Shown: positions 43,983 through 55,554 of the stretch, in pieces
How positions within the stretch are numbered: position 1 is the stretch's first letter
Layout of the letters: each line of letters starts with the position of its first letter
Source of the DNA: Euryodendron excelsum
Taxonomy: Eukaryota; Streptophyta; Magnoliopsida; Ericales; Pentaphylacaceae
Direction: 5' to 3'
NCBI GenBank assembly: GCA_033060915.1
Contig: CM065382.1
Span: 5,353,501 to 5,417,500, forward strand
DNA: 64,000 bases
Notes under the pieces: model-generated
What the model was told of the DNA's origin: nothing
Databases searched by the model: none
What the model saw: the letters and a program-made list of their open reading frames with translations, nothing else
Program-made: the position numbers and the translations under genes

Positions 43983-46031
43983 GGGAAATGGGGAGACAAG
44001 GGGTTGCCAAGAGAACAATAAGAAGCAGAATTGTCTCACAGACAGGACAGAGAGAGAGACTACACCGCAGCAGTGAACATAAAGAGATGACAGACAGGGA
44101 TTGAGTTGTATCTATCTATCAAAACAGGTCAGGAGATCAGAGACAGATAGATATATGAATTAAATTGGAAGAAAGACAAACTGAAGCCGCAATTAATTCT
44201 TTGCGCTTGTAGTTTAACGTACAAATGATGGTGCTATAATCGAGTTGGCAGAGTTAAATTCATCGCCATGGCTGCTATGCAAAATCAGGACGTGTAATAC
44301 ACTCTCAACTGAAGCGTGTGAATGTGGTATTATCACAGACATACTGTTGGCTTTAGGCAGGAGCGCGTGCCAGAATCTGCAGAGCGTCGGGGAGAGAGAT
44401 AAACACAACAAAGAACTCGGCGTCCGAGGTTGAATGGGGAGCTTTGTCTGCTCCTTGATTTTTCTTTTTTTCTTTTCTTTTCAATTTTTCTGTTTTCTTT
44501 GAGAATGTTTTGAGGTGACATGGACAAGAATTGTCCTAGCGACCGGGGTTTCTTCCGGGACCCACTACTTTCAAAAAAACATTACTTTTTTACCTAATTT
44601 TTATTAGAAATAGTGATGGGATTCACATTATTTATATTTATTTGTGATGAAAATATCTTGGTTAAAGGCAATTGCCATTTTTGGGGAAAAAAATTGTTAA
44701 ATTATACAACCACATATGGATAAATTTTTATAATAAGATAGCAACAACTGTCTCCACAATTTTGTTTTATTTTTACTAGACAAATAATTTTTTAATGATA
44801 AGATAGACCAATTGTCACTATAATTTAAGTATTATAATTTGATATCTATTAAATATATAAAGACTAAAAATCCTAAGGAAAATAATACCTTCCCTACTTA
44901 GTTTTTGTGCACTAGATAGAAGTGGATGGATTTTATATTTATTTGTTAGTGTGGAGTATAGATGCACCATCTTATGTCTACTATTGCTAAAAAATATAGT
45001 AAAAAGATGTAGTAGCTCCAACATTACTCATTTTAACAATTTCAAATTTAAAATCGTATTGTTAAAACATAATTTAGAAAATTACCCTCGTTTAGTAAAT
45101 AAGCTAATGTAATTGGGATTTGGAAACAAGTTCAACCTAGATTTTGTAAAAAGTAATGTTATACAAATAAAAAATGCATAGGTAATTTATATTTGAATTA
45201 GAGTCTTTTACTTTAAAACATTTATTATGATTACTTTTAATTACAAAAAAATCATTACAATTTTATTTAAGATTTTTTGTATATAAATTTTCTAGAAGAA
45301 TAACATTTTCCTTTAAGTCAATTTTTTTTTTCTTTGTTAGTTATGTGGTTTAAGGTGTTTAGGCCAACGCACATAAATCTTGAGTAATTCTCTCCCCAAT
45401 TTAGTTAAAAGCAACCTTTCAATTTGAAATACTTATAATGATTGCTTTTAATTATGAAAATATCATCAAAATTTTATTTTAAGATTTTGTTATACAAATT
45501 TTTTAGAAAAGCATCATTTCCCTTTAGATAACTTTTTTTAACTTTTTAAGTTATGCGATTTAAGGTATTTAGGCCAACTTATACAAATTTTAAGTAATTC
45601 TCTTTCCAATTTAATTAAAAGTAGGTCATCCATGTATATAGGAGTAGGAGATTTGCTAAAAATTTACCAACTCCCAAAGAGTTACAACGGTAAAAACTTC
45701 AAAGGTGGTGTTTGCTACAGACTCCAAGCATGTTGCGTGCCACTTACAAAAAGAACAAAAAGGGAAACACCACACTATTTTAATGTTGTTCACAATCTTT
45801 CATGTGCGAGTTTAGTGTTAACTGAACTACCTTATAGACAGAAATTAAAGGAGTTTGAACGGACTTGTAACTGTTTATGTTTATTATTATAAATAGCAAA
45901 ACACTGTTAGATTTTTTACTAAAAATATTAAAATGTTGTTAAGTCTTTTGACATCAAAATTATCGATACAATTTTCTTAAATTTTTAGTTTTTTAATTTC
46001 AATTAATAACAAGTTACATTTTATGTAATAA
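43983..46031. other. MCTP promoter side and AT-rich spacer
   Basis: The first 400-500 bp hold the MCTP leader and promoter on the minus strand, with several GA-rich tracts. Beyond about 44600 the DNA is AT-rich, and a degenerate tandem duplication lies at 45215-45620. No gene is recognised. Confidence 0.4.
45215..45620. repeat. Degenerate 210 bp tandem duplication
   Basis: The blocks GATTACTTTTAATTAC, TTTAGGCCAACG and TTGAGTAATTCTCT recur about 210 bp further on as GATTGCTTTTAATTAT, TTTAGGCCAACT and TTAAGTAATTCTCT. The two copies are clearly related but well diverged, so the duplication is old. Confidence 0.65.
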
Positions 46032-47340
46032 GTAGCAGTTGACTCGTGCAAATGCATGGGATAAAAATAATTATTTTTTTAAAATAGTGTCTCATAATTA
46101 TTATTTGAATTATATATATATATATGTACATATATGTATATATTTATAAACTATTAATTACCAACCTCAAACCATATAAAATGAAACAAACATTGTAGAT
46201 TGTAAATTGATAAAGGAACCCAAACTAAAAATAGAAACTAATGCCAAATAAAAGCCAACCAAACAATTTGTTTAGAATGAAAAGTCTCACAAAGTATAAC
46301 AAATAAAATATTGGAAGGGAATAATAAAATAAAAACTACATGAAGAACCAAAATTGTGTCAATTAAAAATTCTAATGTCAGGTTAACAATAAAGAAAATG
46401 ACACCAAATCATTTTAAAAGAATACATATATATTAGTGGGGAATAACCAAATTATAAAACATAATAGAAGTTCTCAATTGAAAGTACCTTAAATTAGAAA
46501 AACCTCGTCTCTCTTCATCCTATGAATTTTTTCTTTATTCTCGTCTCCAAGTCTTCAATGAGATGAATCTCAATGTGGCATTTTTGAGTCTTACTAAACA
46601 AAAAAAAAAAAAAAAACCAAATGTTCAAGTCTAATTTTAACTGATAAGAATATACTTGCATTATAAACTTAACATGTAAGAGCTAAGAGGTTTACTGCAA
46701 AAGTAAATCGAAAGTGAAAAAAAAAATTAAAAATAATATATGTGCACTTTGATATTTTGGTCATGCTTAAGTTGTTTGATGCTAATGGATCTCTTATAAT
46801 TTTTTTATCTAAAAACTTCTTAAGCCCAACGATTGTACTATTGTAAATTATATATGGATATATATAAGAGATATGCCTTTGAAGAAATAATATTTCAATA
46901 GACTTCATAGAGAATCAAAAGTTTTTATTACTTTTTATTATCTCAAAAGTTTTATTAACTTTTTATGTAGAATTATGTACATAAAAGAGAGATTAGGAGG
47001 AGGGCAAATGGAAGAAGGATTGAGGGTGGAAAGGAATTGATGGAATTGAAAAGGGTTATTTTAAAAGATGAGAGAGTTAATTGGGATAAATAGATAAGAC
47101 AATTAGTTAAAAGTCCTCTAAATATGAATTTTGAGATAAACACAAACGCAACAGTATGGGTTGAATAAGATTACTCAATTGTTTTTTTTAAGTAGTTAAA
47201 CAAATAAATAGTTATCTAACCAATTGCCTTTGTGACATGACATTTTAAAAGAATAAGAGCATTTAGAACGCCCGTATGAAAGAGATAAAATATAGGACAA
47301 ACACAACTTATATATATGATTTCTTTTTACCATAGTATGA
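46032..47340 (-). mobile_element. Helitron-like element 3 (minus strand)
   Basis: On the minus strand the right-hand limit reads A|TCATACTATGGTAAAAAG. The 3' end is CCCATGCATTTGCACGAG followed by TCAACTGCTAC|T at 46032. The hairpin plus a tail of about 10 bases is the Helitron 3' layout, with CTAC in place of CTAG. The tail is almost identical to that at 48961-48971 on the plus strand. The 5' limit is tentative. No Rep/helicase frame exists. Confidence 0.4.
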
Positions 47341-47455
47341 TCTCAATTTTTAAACTAACAAAATTTTAAAATCTCAAACGTTACTGGTTAATTGAAATTT
47401 TAAATATCTTATCATCAAAAGTTGTTGGTCAATTAGGACTCCATTATTATGTTTA

Positions 47456-48971
47456 TCTATACTATGAGGTGTCACAATATTATTCAATCTTTATCATGGT
47501 TTAAGTATATTTGAACTCTTAGGAGACAATGATAAAAACCCCTATATTACAATTATATATTTTTAATTAAATCTTAAACTCTTATGAGATGCCAAAAGAT
47601 TATTAGATCTTTAAATTTGAACTTCTATAAGATAATAATAGCAACCCCTCTCTCATAATCTTTTAAACTCAGCAAAACAACTTGCGTAGAATTTTGAAAT
47701 TCTTGTTTTATCTTTATCATTTTTAAACTTGAGTTTATCATTTGTATTATATTTATGTTACTTTCTCTCCCAAATCGGTAATGGCTTCATCCCAAATGAT
47801 CAGGTCTCAAAAACTGTTGTGGAGTCTATCATCTACTAAGCACAATGAGGAGTTGAGAGGAAATGACCATAACATAAGAGAATCAACAAGTATAGGCATA
47901 AAGTTGAATCAAAGCAGACATTTACAATGATATCATGACTATGAGCATATCATTCCTTTGTGTTTTAGTGGAGAATCAACTTTGTTAAATTTACAAGATA
48001 TGAGGAATTGGTATTGCATGTTCATATTTTATTGTATTTTTTGTTTAATCAATTGTGGCACTTTCTTCTGGGTTAATTTCATAATTGACAAATTACATTG
48101 TGTGAATAAAGTTATTAACTTTGAAGTAATTGCACTATTTTGTTGCCTGATTATATATTTTCGTAGAATATATGGTTGAAGCATTCCCCTTATTTAACAT
48201 TTGTTGTTCAACTCGAACATCTTATTGGCCAACTGATTATTTTGTGTTCTTCCCTCTAGATACTTGAATGGCATTTATGCAGTCAACTTAGAATCGATTT
48301 GAGATGGTCCTATATTCAACTATGTACTAACTTGCATTGCATGTTATTCCTTGGTTGTTTTTGTGGACATTTATTTTCCCCACCAGAGTAGAAAATTGCA
48401 CCATGAATCTCATGGAGCCAATGTACACTGGGAGATAATTTCATCAGCTTTAACCTTTTATTTTATTCATTTTGGCATTTACACTTGCTATTGAAATGTT
48501 GTAAATGGTTCTTATTGTCCCTTCTAATTAGTAATCTCAAATATCAAATTAATTATATTTTTTCCTAGATGCATGATTCTTTTTTCTTATTTTTCTTGGG
48601 CATTTTTACTACTTTTGTGTAATAAAAAGCCATTTTTTACTTCCCAAATAAAAAACAAAAAGCAACTTATTTTTAATTTTATTGCTTTTCTCGAGTTATT
48701 CACATTTTAGATTTTTTTTCATAATTTATGAACTTGGCCACGTGACATACTTCTTAATTATAAGTTTCATGGCTAAAAGTTATTTATAATTTGATATAGT
48801 GTTGAACTAACTAGAGTCGCAAAAAAAAAAAATAGCAAATGTAATATGGACATAACCAGTTACGTTACATATGATATCTAAGAATTAGAATAAAAAACTA
48901 AAGATCAATATAAATAATAAAAAATAAAACAAAAACATGTTCAACCGTGCATTGCACGGGGTTACTGCTAC
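47456..48971 (+). mobile_element. Helitron-like element 4 (plus strand)
   Basis: The left end is A|TCTATACTATGAGGTGTC at 47456, matching the TCTATACTAT-type start of plant Helitrons. The right end is CCGTGCATTGCACGG, a perfect 6 bp stem, then GGTTACTGCTAC|T at 48971. It aligns with the end of element 1 (CGTGCATCCCATAGGTTATCGCTAG|T). The terminal CTAC is a one-base departure from CTRR. No coding frame was found. Confidence 0.45.
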
Positions 48972-49327
48972 TGTCATTAAACTGGAAGTAGAAGCCCATC
49001 CGATTCTCAATAAATTAAATACTAATTACAGACATCGATTAAAAAAATGTATGACTTGATTTAAGTACTTAAAATAGTTCCTCCTCGTAAAATCTGGAAA
49101 GAGTTCTAAAACGAATGAATGACAGGAAGAGGAAATCTGTCGTGACTCGTGCGCATATTTGAATTTCAGATTTGCTCTTTGCCAACCGTCACAAATATTT
49201 ATATGTTCAATGTTCAACTTCTTGGATGATCACAGAAGTGCAATCGATCCGTTACAATTACTCAATGTCTCTCCGAGGCTGTAGCCGGAATTTCCTGCGG
49301 CCATCAAATTGTAGATGACGATTTAAG

Positions 49328-49544
49328 TGTTAAAAAAGACAAAATTCATATATAATCATAGTGCATTATAAAATAAAAAAAATTACAAAAGAGAAAATCG
49401 AATTAGTAAAGGAATAGGTGAATAAAGTAGTAAATGAAGAGGTATGTTAAGTTACATAGTTAAGGCTCTATTTATAGAATATGAGAAAAGTTCAGTTTTC
49501 AATCCCAACATATGTGAGATTAGAGAACTTCTAGTTCTCTAACA
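49328..49544 (-). repeat. 3' LTR of the TRIM element
   Basis: TGTTAAAAAAGAC...CTAGTTCTCTAACA. It shares GAGGTATGTTAAGTTA, TAGTTAAG and GAACTTCTAGT with the partner LTR. Substitutions between the copies are frequent, so the insertion is not recent. Confidence 0.8.
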
Positions 49545-49861
49545 TCCCCTCTCAAACTCAAATAAAAAAAATGGAGAGCTACTTGAGTTTTGAGAAAATA
49601 TGATAAAAACATCGAAGGAATGTCAAAGGATAGTTAGAGAGACATCGAAGGTCCGCCGAAGGGAGACCGCATGATGGCGAAAAAGACACCAGAGATCAGC
49701 TTGAAGGTTGGCTTGAGAAAGGCCAAAGGGATGTCATCGTCCGGCCAGAGGAACAACAACCACAATAAAAGAAGAAGACATGTAGTAATAGTAGTAGATA
49801 TAGTAGTGAAATAAATCAGATCGGCTGGAGGGACGCTAAAGGTCAACCAGAAGATGGTTAG

Positions 49862-50068
49862 AGGGACGCTAGAAGATGGCTAGAGGAACGCCAGATCAGG
49901 TCGGTCGAAGGATGGCCATAGGGACGCCAAATCAGGTCGGCCGAAAGATAGCCAGAAAGACTCCAAAAGTCGACCAAAAGATGACCAGAGGGACGCCAAA
50001 GGTCGGTCGGAAGATGGCCAGAGAAATGCCAGATCAGGTTGGCCAAAAAATGGCCAGAGGGATGCCAT
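49862..50068. repeat. In-frame degenerate tandem repeat inside the TRIM element
   Basis: A unit of 33-36 bp, roughly GATGGCCAGAGGGACGCCAG, is repeated about six times. All unit lengths are multiples of three. Read on the plus strand the units give a 12-residue pattern such as MARGTPDQVGRK, and the minus strand frame is also open (FLWPSSDRPLASLW). No known protein is recognised and no coding role is claimed. Confidence 0.7.
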
Positions 50069-50353
50069 AGAATTATTGAAAAGTCGCCAGAATGTGGTCA
50101 AAAAGTCACCAAAAGTTTGTCGAAGGTCGCCAGAAGTTGGCCAGCGGACGATGGAAAAGTCGCTAGAAGGTTAACAGAGAACGGCCGAAAAAATGCTAGT
50201 TGACGATTGAAAAGCCGTTGAAAGGTTACCGGAGAACAACCAGAAAGTCGCCGAAAAACGACCATAGAGGAGAAAGAAAACCTTAAGAGTTTTGATATGA
50301 AAGACCTCTCAAAGAGCAATCACAGAGCATACTTTCTCTTGACTTTGATATCA

Positions 50354-50582
50354 TGTTAGAAAAGACAAGACTCATGTATAATTACAATGCACTATAAAAC
50401 AAAGAATGATTACAAGAGAGAAGATTGAAGTAGTAAGTAAATAAATGAGTAAAGTAGTAAATAAAGAGGTATGTTAAGTTATATAGTTAAGACTTTATTT
50501 ATAAAACGAGAGAGGAGTCTAATTTTCTATTCTAACTGATATGAGATGGAGAACTTCTAGTCCTCTAACTACTTCTCTAACA
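50354..50582 (-). repeat. 5' LTR of the TRIM element
   Basis: TGTTAGAAAAGAC...ACTTCTCTAACA. The element is on the minus strand, so this right-hand copy is the 5' LTR. The tRNA-type primer site adjoins it at 50338-50353. Confidence 0.8.
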
Positions 50583-50769
50583 GCAAGATTATGATAACCA
50601 AGCAAAATCAGAAGTTGAAATAATCAAACACCCATTTTCTCAAAAATAATTGTGACCTGTTTAATATAATAAAAAGCAAAATTGAACTAATAAACGTTGG
50701 GCTTCATTACCTAACAATAAAGGTTGCCTGAGGTTTTAGAGAGAGAGAGAGAAACGGAAAGTTGAGAGT

Positions 50770-51005
50770 CAGGCTGTTTGATTTGACTTATTTTAAGTTT
50801 TTTTTACTTAATTTTTTTGTTTAAGTAAAAGATTAATTTGATATTTTTATTTAAATAAAATAATCAAAAAATTTAAAACAATTATTTTTTATTTTTAGTT
50901 TTTTACATATCTTATCTTATTAAAAATAAAAAATTAAAAAATTTAACTTTTTTATTTATAAACTGAAAAAACAAAATTAAAACAAAAGACAAATCAAACT
51001 GATCC
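50770..51005. mobile_element. AT-rich MITE
   Basis: The left end CAGGCTGTTTGATTTGACTT pairs with the right end CAAATCAAACTGATCC. The interior is almost all A and T with self-complementary TTTTTTAC and AAAAATT blocks. The precise limits and target duplication could not be set. Confidence 0.45.
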
Positions 51006-51237
51006 TCAACCGTGAGAGTGGAGACAAAAGAAAGCCTCCATACCATACGTAGACCAGTAGCATACGTCTCTCGAGCTGAAACCATTTTCTCGGGCCTCTC
51101 AAAATATTGTTTGTTAAGCCTTCGGCCGACAACCCTCGAACTAACGCAGTGTTATCCATGCATTAATCATGCATTATTACAACATACTCATCTACAACCA
51201 AATTCACTTGCTTAGCCGCAGTAATCTCTCACTCAAT

Positions 51238-51256
51238 ACACACACACACACACACA
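51238..51256. repeat. AC microsatellite
   Basis: Nine AC units are followed by a short TATATA run. The repeat is in intergenic DNA. Confidence 0.85.
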
Positions 51257-52570
51257 TTTATATATATACTGCATAACACCATTAGTGAATAAGTTTTGTT
51301 TGTGTTTGCTGTATATAACAAGTTTGGGTGTTGTGCTGCTAAGTGTCGGAACTATAATTATAATTTGTGTTGAGTGGGTCAAGCTAAAAAAAAATATTTA
51401 TATGATTTACAGTACAATTTTTTAAATTTGGAGGGAAATACATTATTTTTGTTGTAAATACCTTCAAAATTAAAGGAGGTATAGGAAATTTTAAAAAATT
51501 TTAAGGGGGTCAAAACAAAATAATAATGCAAGAGGGCCATTTACAAATTTTAAGGGGAGGAATTGTAAGTTATTCCTAAAGACTATAGCACAATTGGAGA
51601 GATTAAGATTCTCTCCATTTACCATTTTTAGATTTACAAATTGAGAAACATTTTTAAATCCAAAGGACAATTTGTGATTTTGAGATTTTGAAGGAGGTAG
51701 CTGTCCATCCTAGACGAAAAAAAGTTCAGTTGTTAAGTAGTACCAATTGCTTAATAATCATTCTTATTAAGTTAGAATATGACGTTTTTTATTGCTTCAG
51801 CAATATGAATTTATAATTAGTGTAGAGATTTTTAATGTAATAAATAACATATGACATGCATTATCTTTTTGACAAGGTTATAGTATTCATTTTTTCAATG
51901 TATTGTAATATTTGAAGCTACTAGGCTACGATATTTGTGGCACAAGGGTTAATATTTCCATTTTGGGCAAGCCTAATAACACAGATTGGAGATCCTTCAA
52001 ATATTTAGCCGTATTGTGGTATGTACCAAACGATTACAGAAATTCATATTTCAACTAAACAAACTTAAAAGTCAATTTTTCTAGATCTAAATTTTTTTTT
52101 TTTCCAAAGAACTTTCTCTTATCTTCTTGTCCCTCCATTTTGCACAATAACTGAATGAGGGAAAAATATCTTTATATTTTCTTGTCCCTATATTTCTAAA
52201 GCTATAACCAGACAAAGACTTAAACCAATTTTATAATTTAATTAAGTGCTTAAATTGAAAGTATTCAGTGATTTAAAAATGAAATACGTTTAATGACAAT
52301 GAACACCCGCTACTAAAATTTGGAAGTATACTAAAAAAGGGTCAACATTTTAACAAATAGAGAAATAGCTTTTCATTGATGCTGAATACACTCAATAAAA
52401 AGCTAGTTTCTGTTTTCATTCTCAACTAGCATGTTAATCTGAAAATTTAAAGATTTGAGAATTCTGTATTTAAATATTTCACCACTTGAGTTAGTACTTA
52501 ATTTTTAATTTTATCAAACAGGCCTTAGCGTAGTTTTTTTTTTTTCTATGCAAGATGGGGAAAAAGTCTA
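51257..52570. other. AT-rich intergenic DNA
   Basis: No gene is recognised. The part 51420-51580 contains AAGGGGGTCAAAACAAAATAA and AAGGGGAGGAATTG, the kind of sequence seen near the ends of decayed hAT elements (compare 61327-62463), but no pair of ends was found. Confidence 0.4.
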
Positions 52571-52932
52571 GTGGTCAGGTAGTATTGAGTACTCGATAAT
52601 AATCATTATCAATGATAATACGTGATGAGTAAATATATCAGCAACTTAACTTTAGAGAGTAGTGGAGAGACTTTTAAGAAAAAATATCACTTGGTAAAAT
52701 CTGATAGGATGTTTCTTTAAGAAGTCTCTTCACTACTTTATAAATTAAAGTTGCTGATGTATGCATCCAACATGTGTCATTATTTAATAGGAATTATTAC
52801 TGAGTACTCAGTATTACCTGACCACAAAACTATTTGATAGGGATTATTATCGAGTATTCAGTATTACCTGACCACCAAACTATTTGATAGAGATTATTAT
52901 TGAGTATTCAGTATTACCTGACCACCAAACTA
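52571..52932. mobile_element. Foldback element with a triplicated 50 bp terminus
   Basis: The left end GTGGTCAGGTAGTATTGAG pairs with CAGTATTACCTGACCAC on the right. The inner arms also pair (CAGCAACTTAACTTTAGAG against ATTAAAGTTGCTG; GAGACTT against AAGTCTC), making a long imperfect hairpin. On the right the terminal unit, ATTATTGAGTATTCAG followed by TATTACCTGACCACCAAAC, is present three times with an exact 50 bp period (ACCAC at 52821, 52871 and 52921). Confidence 0.65.
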
Positions 52933-52993
52933 TTTTCCGCAAGACAGACCCGATATGAAATCCAAAAATAGTGGGCAGTCAAGTCTTTGAGGG

Positions 52994-53170
52994 CCTCGTA
53001 CATGGACCAATAGCTTGACAGATTGTACACCTTTTAAAACCCAATTCTATTACTTCTGCTGAAGCATATGAGGCCCCACCTGGAATAAAAAAATTGGGCT
53101 GTCGACTCTTAGTGGCCTCGTACATGGCCCAAATACTGGACATATTATAGAGCTTTTAAAGCCCAAGCCC
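52994..53170. repeat. Degenerate 122 bp duplication
   Basis: CCTCGTACATGGACC at 52994 recurs as CCTCGTACATGGCCC at 53116. The related blocks ACCTTTTAAAACCCAA and GCTTTTAAAGCCCAAG follow each. The context is non-coding. Confidence 0.6.
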
Positions 53171-53650
53171 ATTATTTCGGCCCTGGAAGTTGGACGGCGA
53201 CACTTTGCTTTTCCCGCACCTTCTCCCTCTCTCTCTCTCACGTCAACACGTGAACTCGAGTAGTCGATTCCGTGTATTAAGGCGGTGATATAGACACTGC
53301 ATTTTTCACGTAATACTTGTGCCATCCAACGGTTGAGATTGCACCGAACAGGTCTCCTGATATCTTGACCGTCGTTTGTTCCGATCTCCCTCCCAATGAA
53401 ATAAATAGTAATAATCGTTCATTGCACGTCCTTTATTTATGGTCTGTCAGTCCCAGTTGTCCAAAAGCCGCAACAACGTGCGACCCTCGTGTCTCTAACT
53501 TAAAACTCGTGGGTCCACAAAGACAATCAAACGTCCGATTTTCTTTCTCGGCGCTGCTAAAACTCCGTGCTGTTAATGAGATGTTTTCGCTCAAAGTCCA
53601 ATGACAATGTGCCACATCAGCAGAAGAATGTAATTAATATAAATTTTTTG
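53171..53650. other. GC-richer promoter-like island without a recognised gene
   Basis: The composition is clearly less AT-rich than on either side, with ACGT motifs (CACGTCAACACGTG), CT repeats and a CGACCCTCGTGTCTC segment. The open frames here are short and on both strands, and none resembles a known family. It could be an isolated promoter, a gene remnant or a non-coding transcript. The sequence does not decide. Confidence 0.3.
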
Positions 53651-55326
53651 GTTAATTACAAGAATTATCTTTCAATATCACTAAATTTTCTAACAATTAT
53701 TAATTAGTATTAATTAACATATTTTATTAACAATTTATTACAAAAATAAAATAAAAAATTATAATTTGACTTGCACATGTTTTAAAAGTGAAATTTTATA
53801 TCTAAATTGATATTTTTTATTATAATAATTGTCTAGTGATTACATAACCATTAGAATTACATGTTAATATAGGGGCAATCTAATGATCATTTCAGTTATT
53901 AAATAACTATTACAAAAAGATAATATCAATTTAGGTATAAAATTATATTTATGTGAACATGTGTAAGTCACATGATAATTTTTTATTTATTTTCTTAACA
54001 GATTACTAATGTATTGTAACATAATGTATTGATTGATACAAATTAACAGTTCAAAGGGTCAATATGTTACATTTTAAAATTTATAGAATTAGTGACACTA
54101 AGACATAGTTTAAGGGGTATTGTTATAATTAATAGCAAATTTTTTTCACATTGTTTGGCCAAAGCCGACGAGAAATGAAAGATGAAAATTTATTGGATCA
54201 CACGGGACAAAGTTTTCAAAATTCTATGTAATTTCTATTTTTTTAATAATTAATATAATATAAAAATTATGAATTTTGAGTTTAAAATTTGACAGCCCTT
54301 TAGGACACGTCGCTCTTATAAATTGAATTGTCGAGCTCTAACCAAAGCAAGGATATAAATAATTGACGTAAGATGATCTGAACATTCTTAACCGTATAAA
54401 TAACACTAAATGTAATGTATTGATTCTTGCAAAATTTAAGTTGTTATAGCTTGCAGGGTCAATCTCTTTAATTTGAAACAAAGGTTAAAATTAAATATTT
54501 ACCTAATTTTCATTTCATAAACAAATTTCCGCATATGCCCATGGTAGGAAGACAGAATAACGATGACACCACCTTCCATGAGCTACGTGTAATAGAAATT
54601 TGGAAACGTTCAAGCCTGTCAATTTACGATGGTGTGTATACATAGGTAAAGAAACAAAAATTTCCACAAGAACCCGATGGAGGCAGGAAATGGTTAAGTG
54701 GGTTGAGGTAGACTGATGCAGTCAATCACCTCCGTCCAATTCTGTACATCATCATCGATCTTTGGTTTTGTTGCGTTTGGGATCACAACGATTATTACTT
54801 ATTTATTTATGCGAAATATGGAAGGGTCTAATATCCACTACTGCAAGGGCATTGTAGTCATGTTTATTTGGAGATATAGGGTGAGGAATTGGAAATATCA
54901 TTCATAGGGTCTACCTAATTTTATATTCGAGAAAAAAAGTGAAGGATGATTAGATTTTCCATAAGAGATGTAATTCTCTAAAATGAAAAATAAGTTATCT
55001 TTTATGGGGGTGGGATGCTACATTCATAGGTGTGAAATAACGTACCCAAAAACTATTTTATCCACTGCTCACATTTTTATATATTATTACATATATATTA
55101 TATAATATTATATTAATATTTATTTTGTATATTTATAAATTATTATATTAAATTTACTTATCATATTCCTTATCTCACTTTATCAAAATATAGTATAAGT
55201 AATCTCCCATCATACTATAATATTATTTATTATTTTTTTAATTTCACAATATTAATTATCCCCTATTTTCTTATTTTACATAGAAACATGACCTAATACG
55301 GTTTGAATTGAGGATCTGCTATCCAA
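53651..55326. other. AT-rich intergenic DNA
   Basis: No gene, terminal repeats or RNA gene were recognised. The segment 55070-55260 is almost pure A and T. Confidence 0.4.
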
Positions 55327-55554
55327 CAATAATGTCTTGGGTTGGGGCATGAAGGACCATAATAATAAGCTGGTGGACCATACCGTCACTTTGGAAATAA
55401 ATTTAGCAATAGAAGTGAAAATCATAACATTTCAGTATTACAATAAGGTCTTGGGTTGGGGCATGAAGGACCATAATAATAAGCTGGTGGACCATACCGT
55501 CACTTTCGAAATAAATTTATCAATAGAAGTGAAAATCATAACATTTCAGTATTC
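55327..55554. repeat. 114 bp tandem duplication
   Basis: The sequence starting CAATAATGTCTTGGG at 55327 recurs at 55441, with only a handful of differences over 114 bp. Because 114 is a multiple of three, a 77-codon frame runs through both copies (MGWGMKDHNNKLVDHTVT repeated). The frame has no family resemblance or gene context and is treated as incidental. Confidence 0.85.

Larger units (their letters stand above)
49328..50582 (-). mobile_element. TRIM-type short LTR retrotransposon
   Basis: Two LTRs, 49328-49544 (217 bp) and 50354-50582 (229 bp), both start TGTTA and end TCTCTAACA and clearly match along their length. Next to the right-hand LTR, on the minus strand, TGATATCAAAGTCAAG (50353-50338) resembles the initiator-Met tRNA primer site TGGTATCAGAGC. 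Next to the left-hand LTR the minus strand reads GTTTGAGAGGGGA (49557-49545), a good polypurine tract. The element is therefore complete and on the minus strand, about 1.25 kb, with about 0.8 kb of interior. No gag, protease, integrase or reverse transcriptase is present, so it is non-autonomous. The flanking 5 bp (TTAAG and GCAAG) match only three of five. Confidence 0.8.

Noticed and set aside
43946..43999. Upstream ATG giving an 18-residue longer MCTP
   Set aside because: The extension is encoded partly by the AG microsatellite, and the MCTP family normally begins right at the KLVVEVV segment, so the ATG at 43945 is preferred.
45632..45892. 86-codon frame after the 210 bp duplication
   Set aside because: It has no family resemblance, AT-rich flanks and no splice or promoter context.
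49876..50070. 64-codon frame MARGTPDQVGRR... as a real gene
   Set aside because: It lies within the TRIM interior on the strand opposite the element, with no leader or family match. It is reported only as a repeat.
52994..53325. 91-codon minus-strand frame at 53050-53325
   Set aside because: It spans a degenerate duplication and a CT-repeat, and no domain is recognisable.
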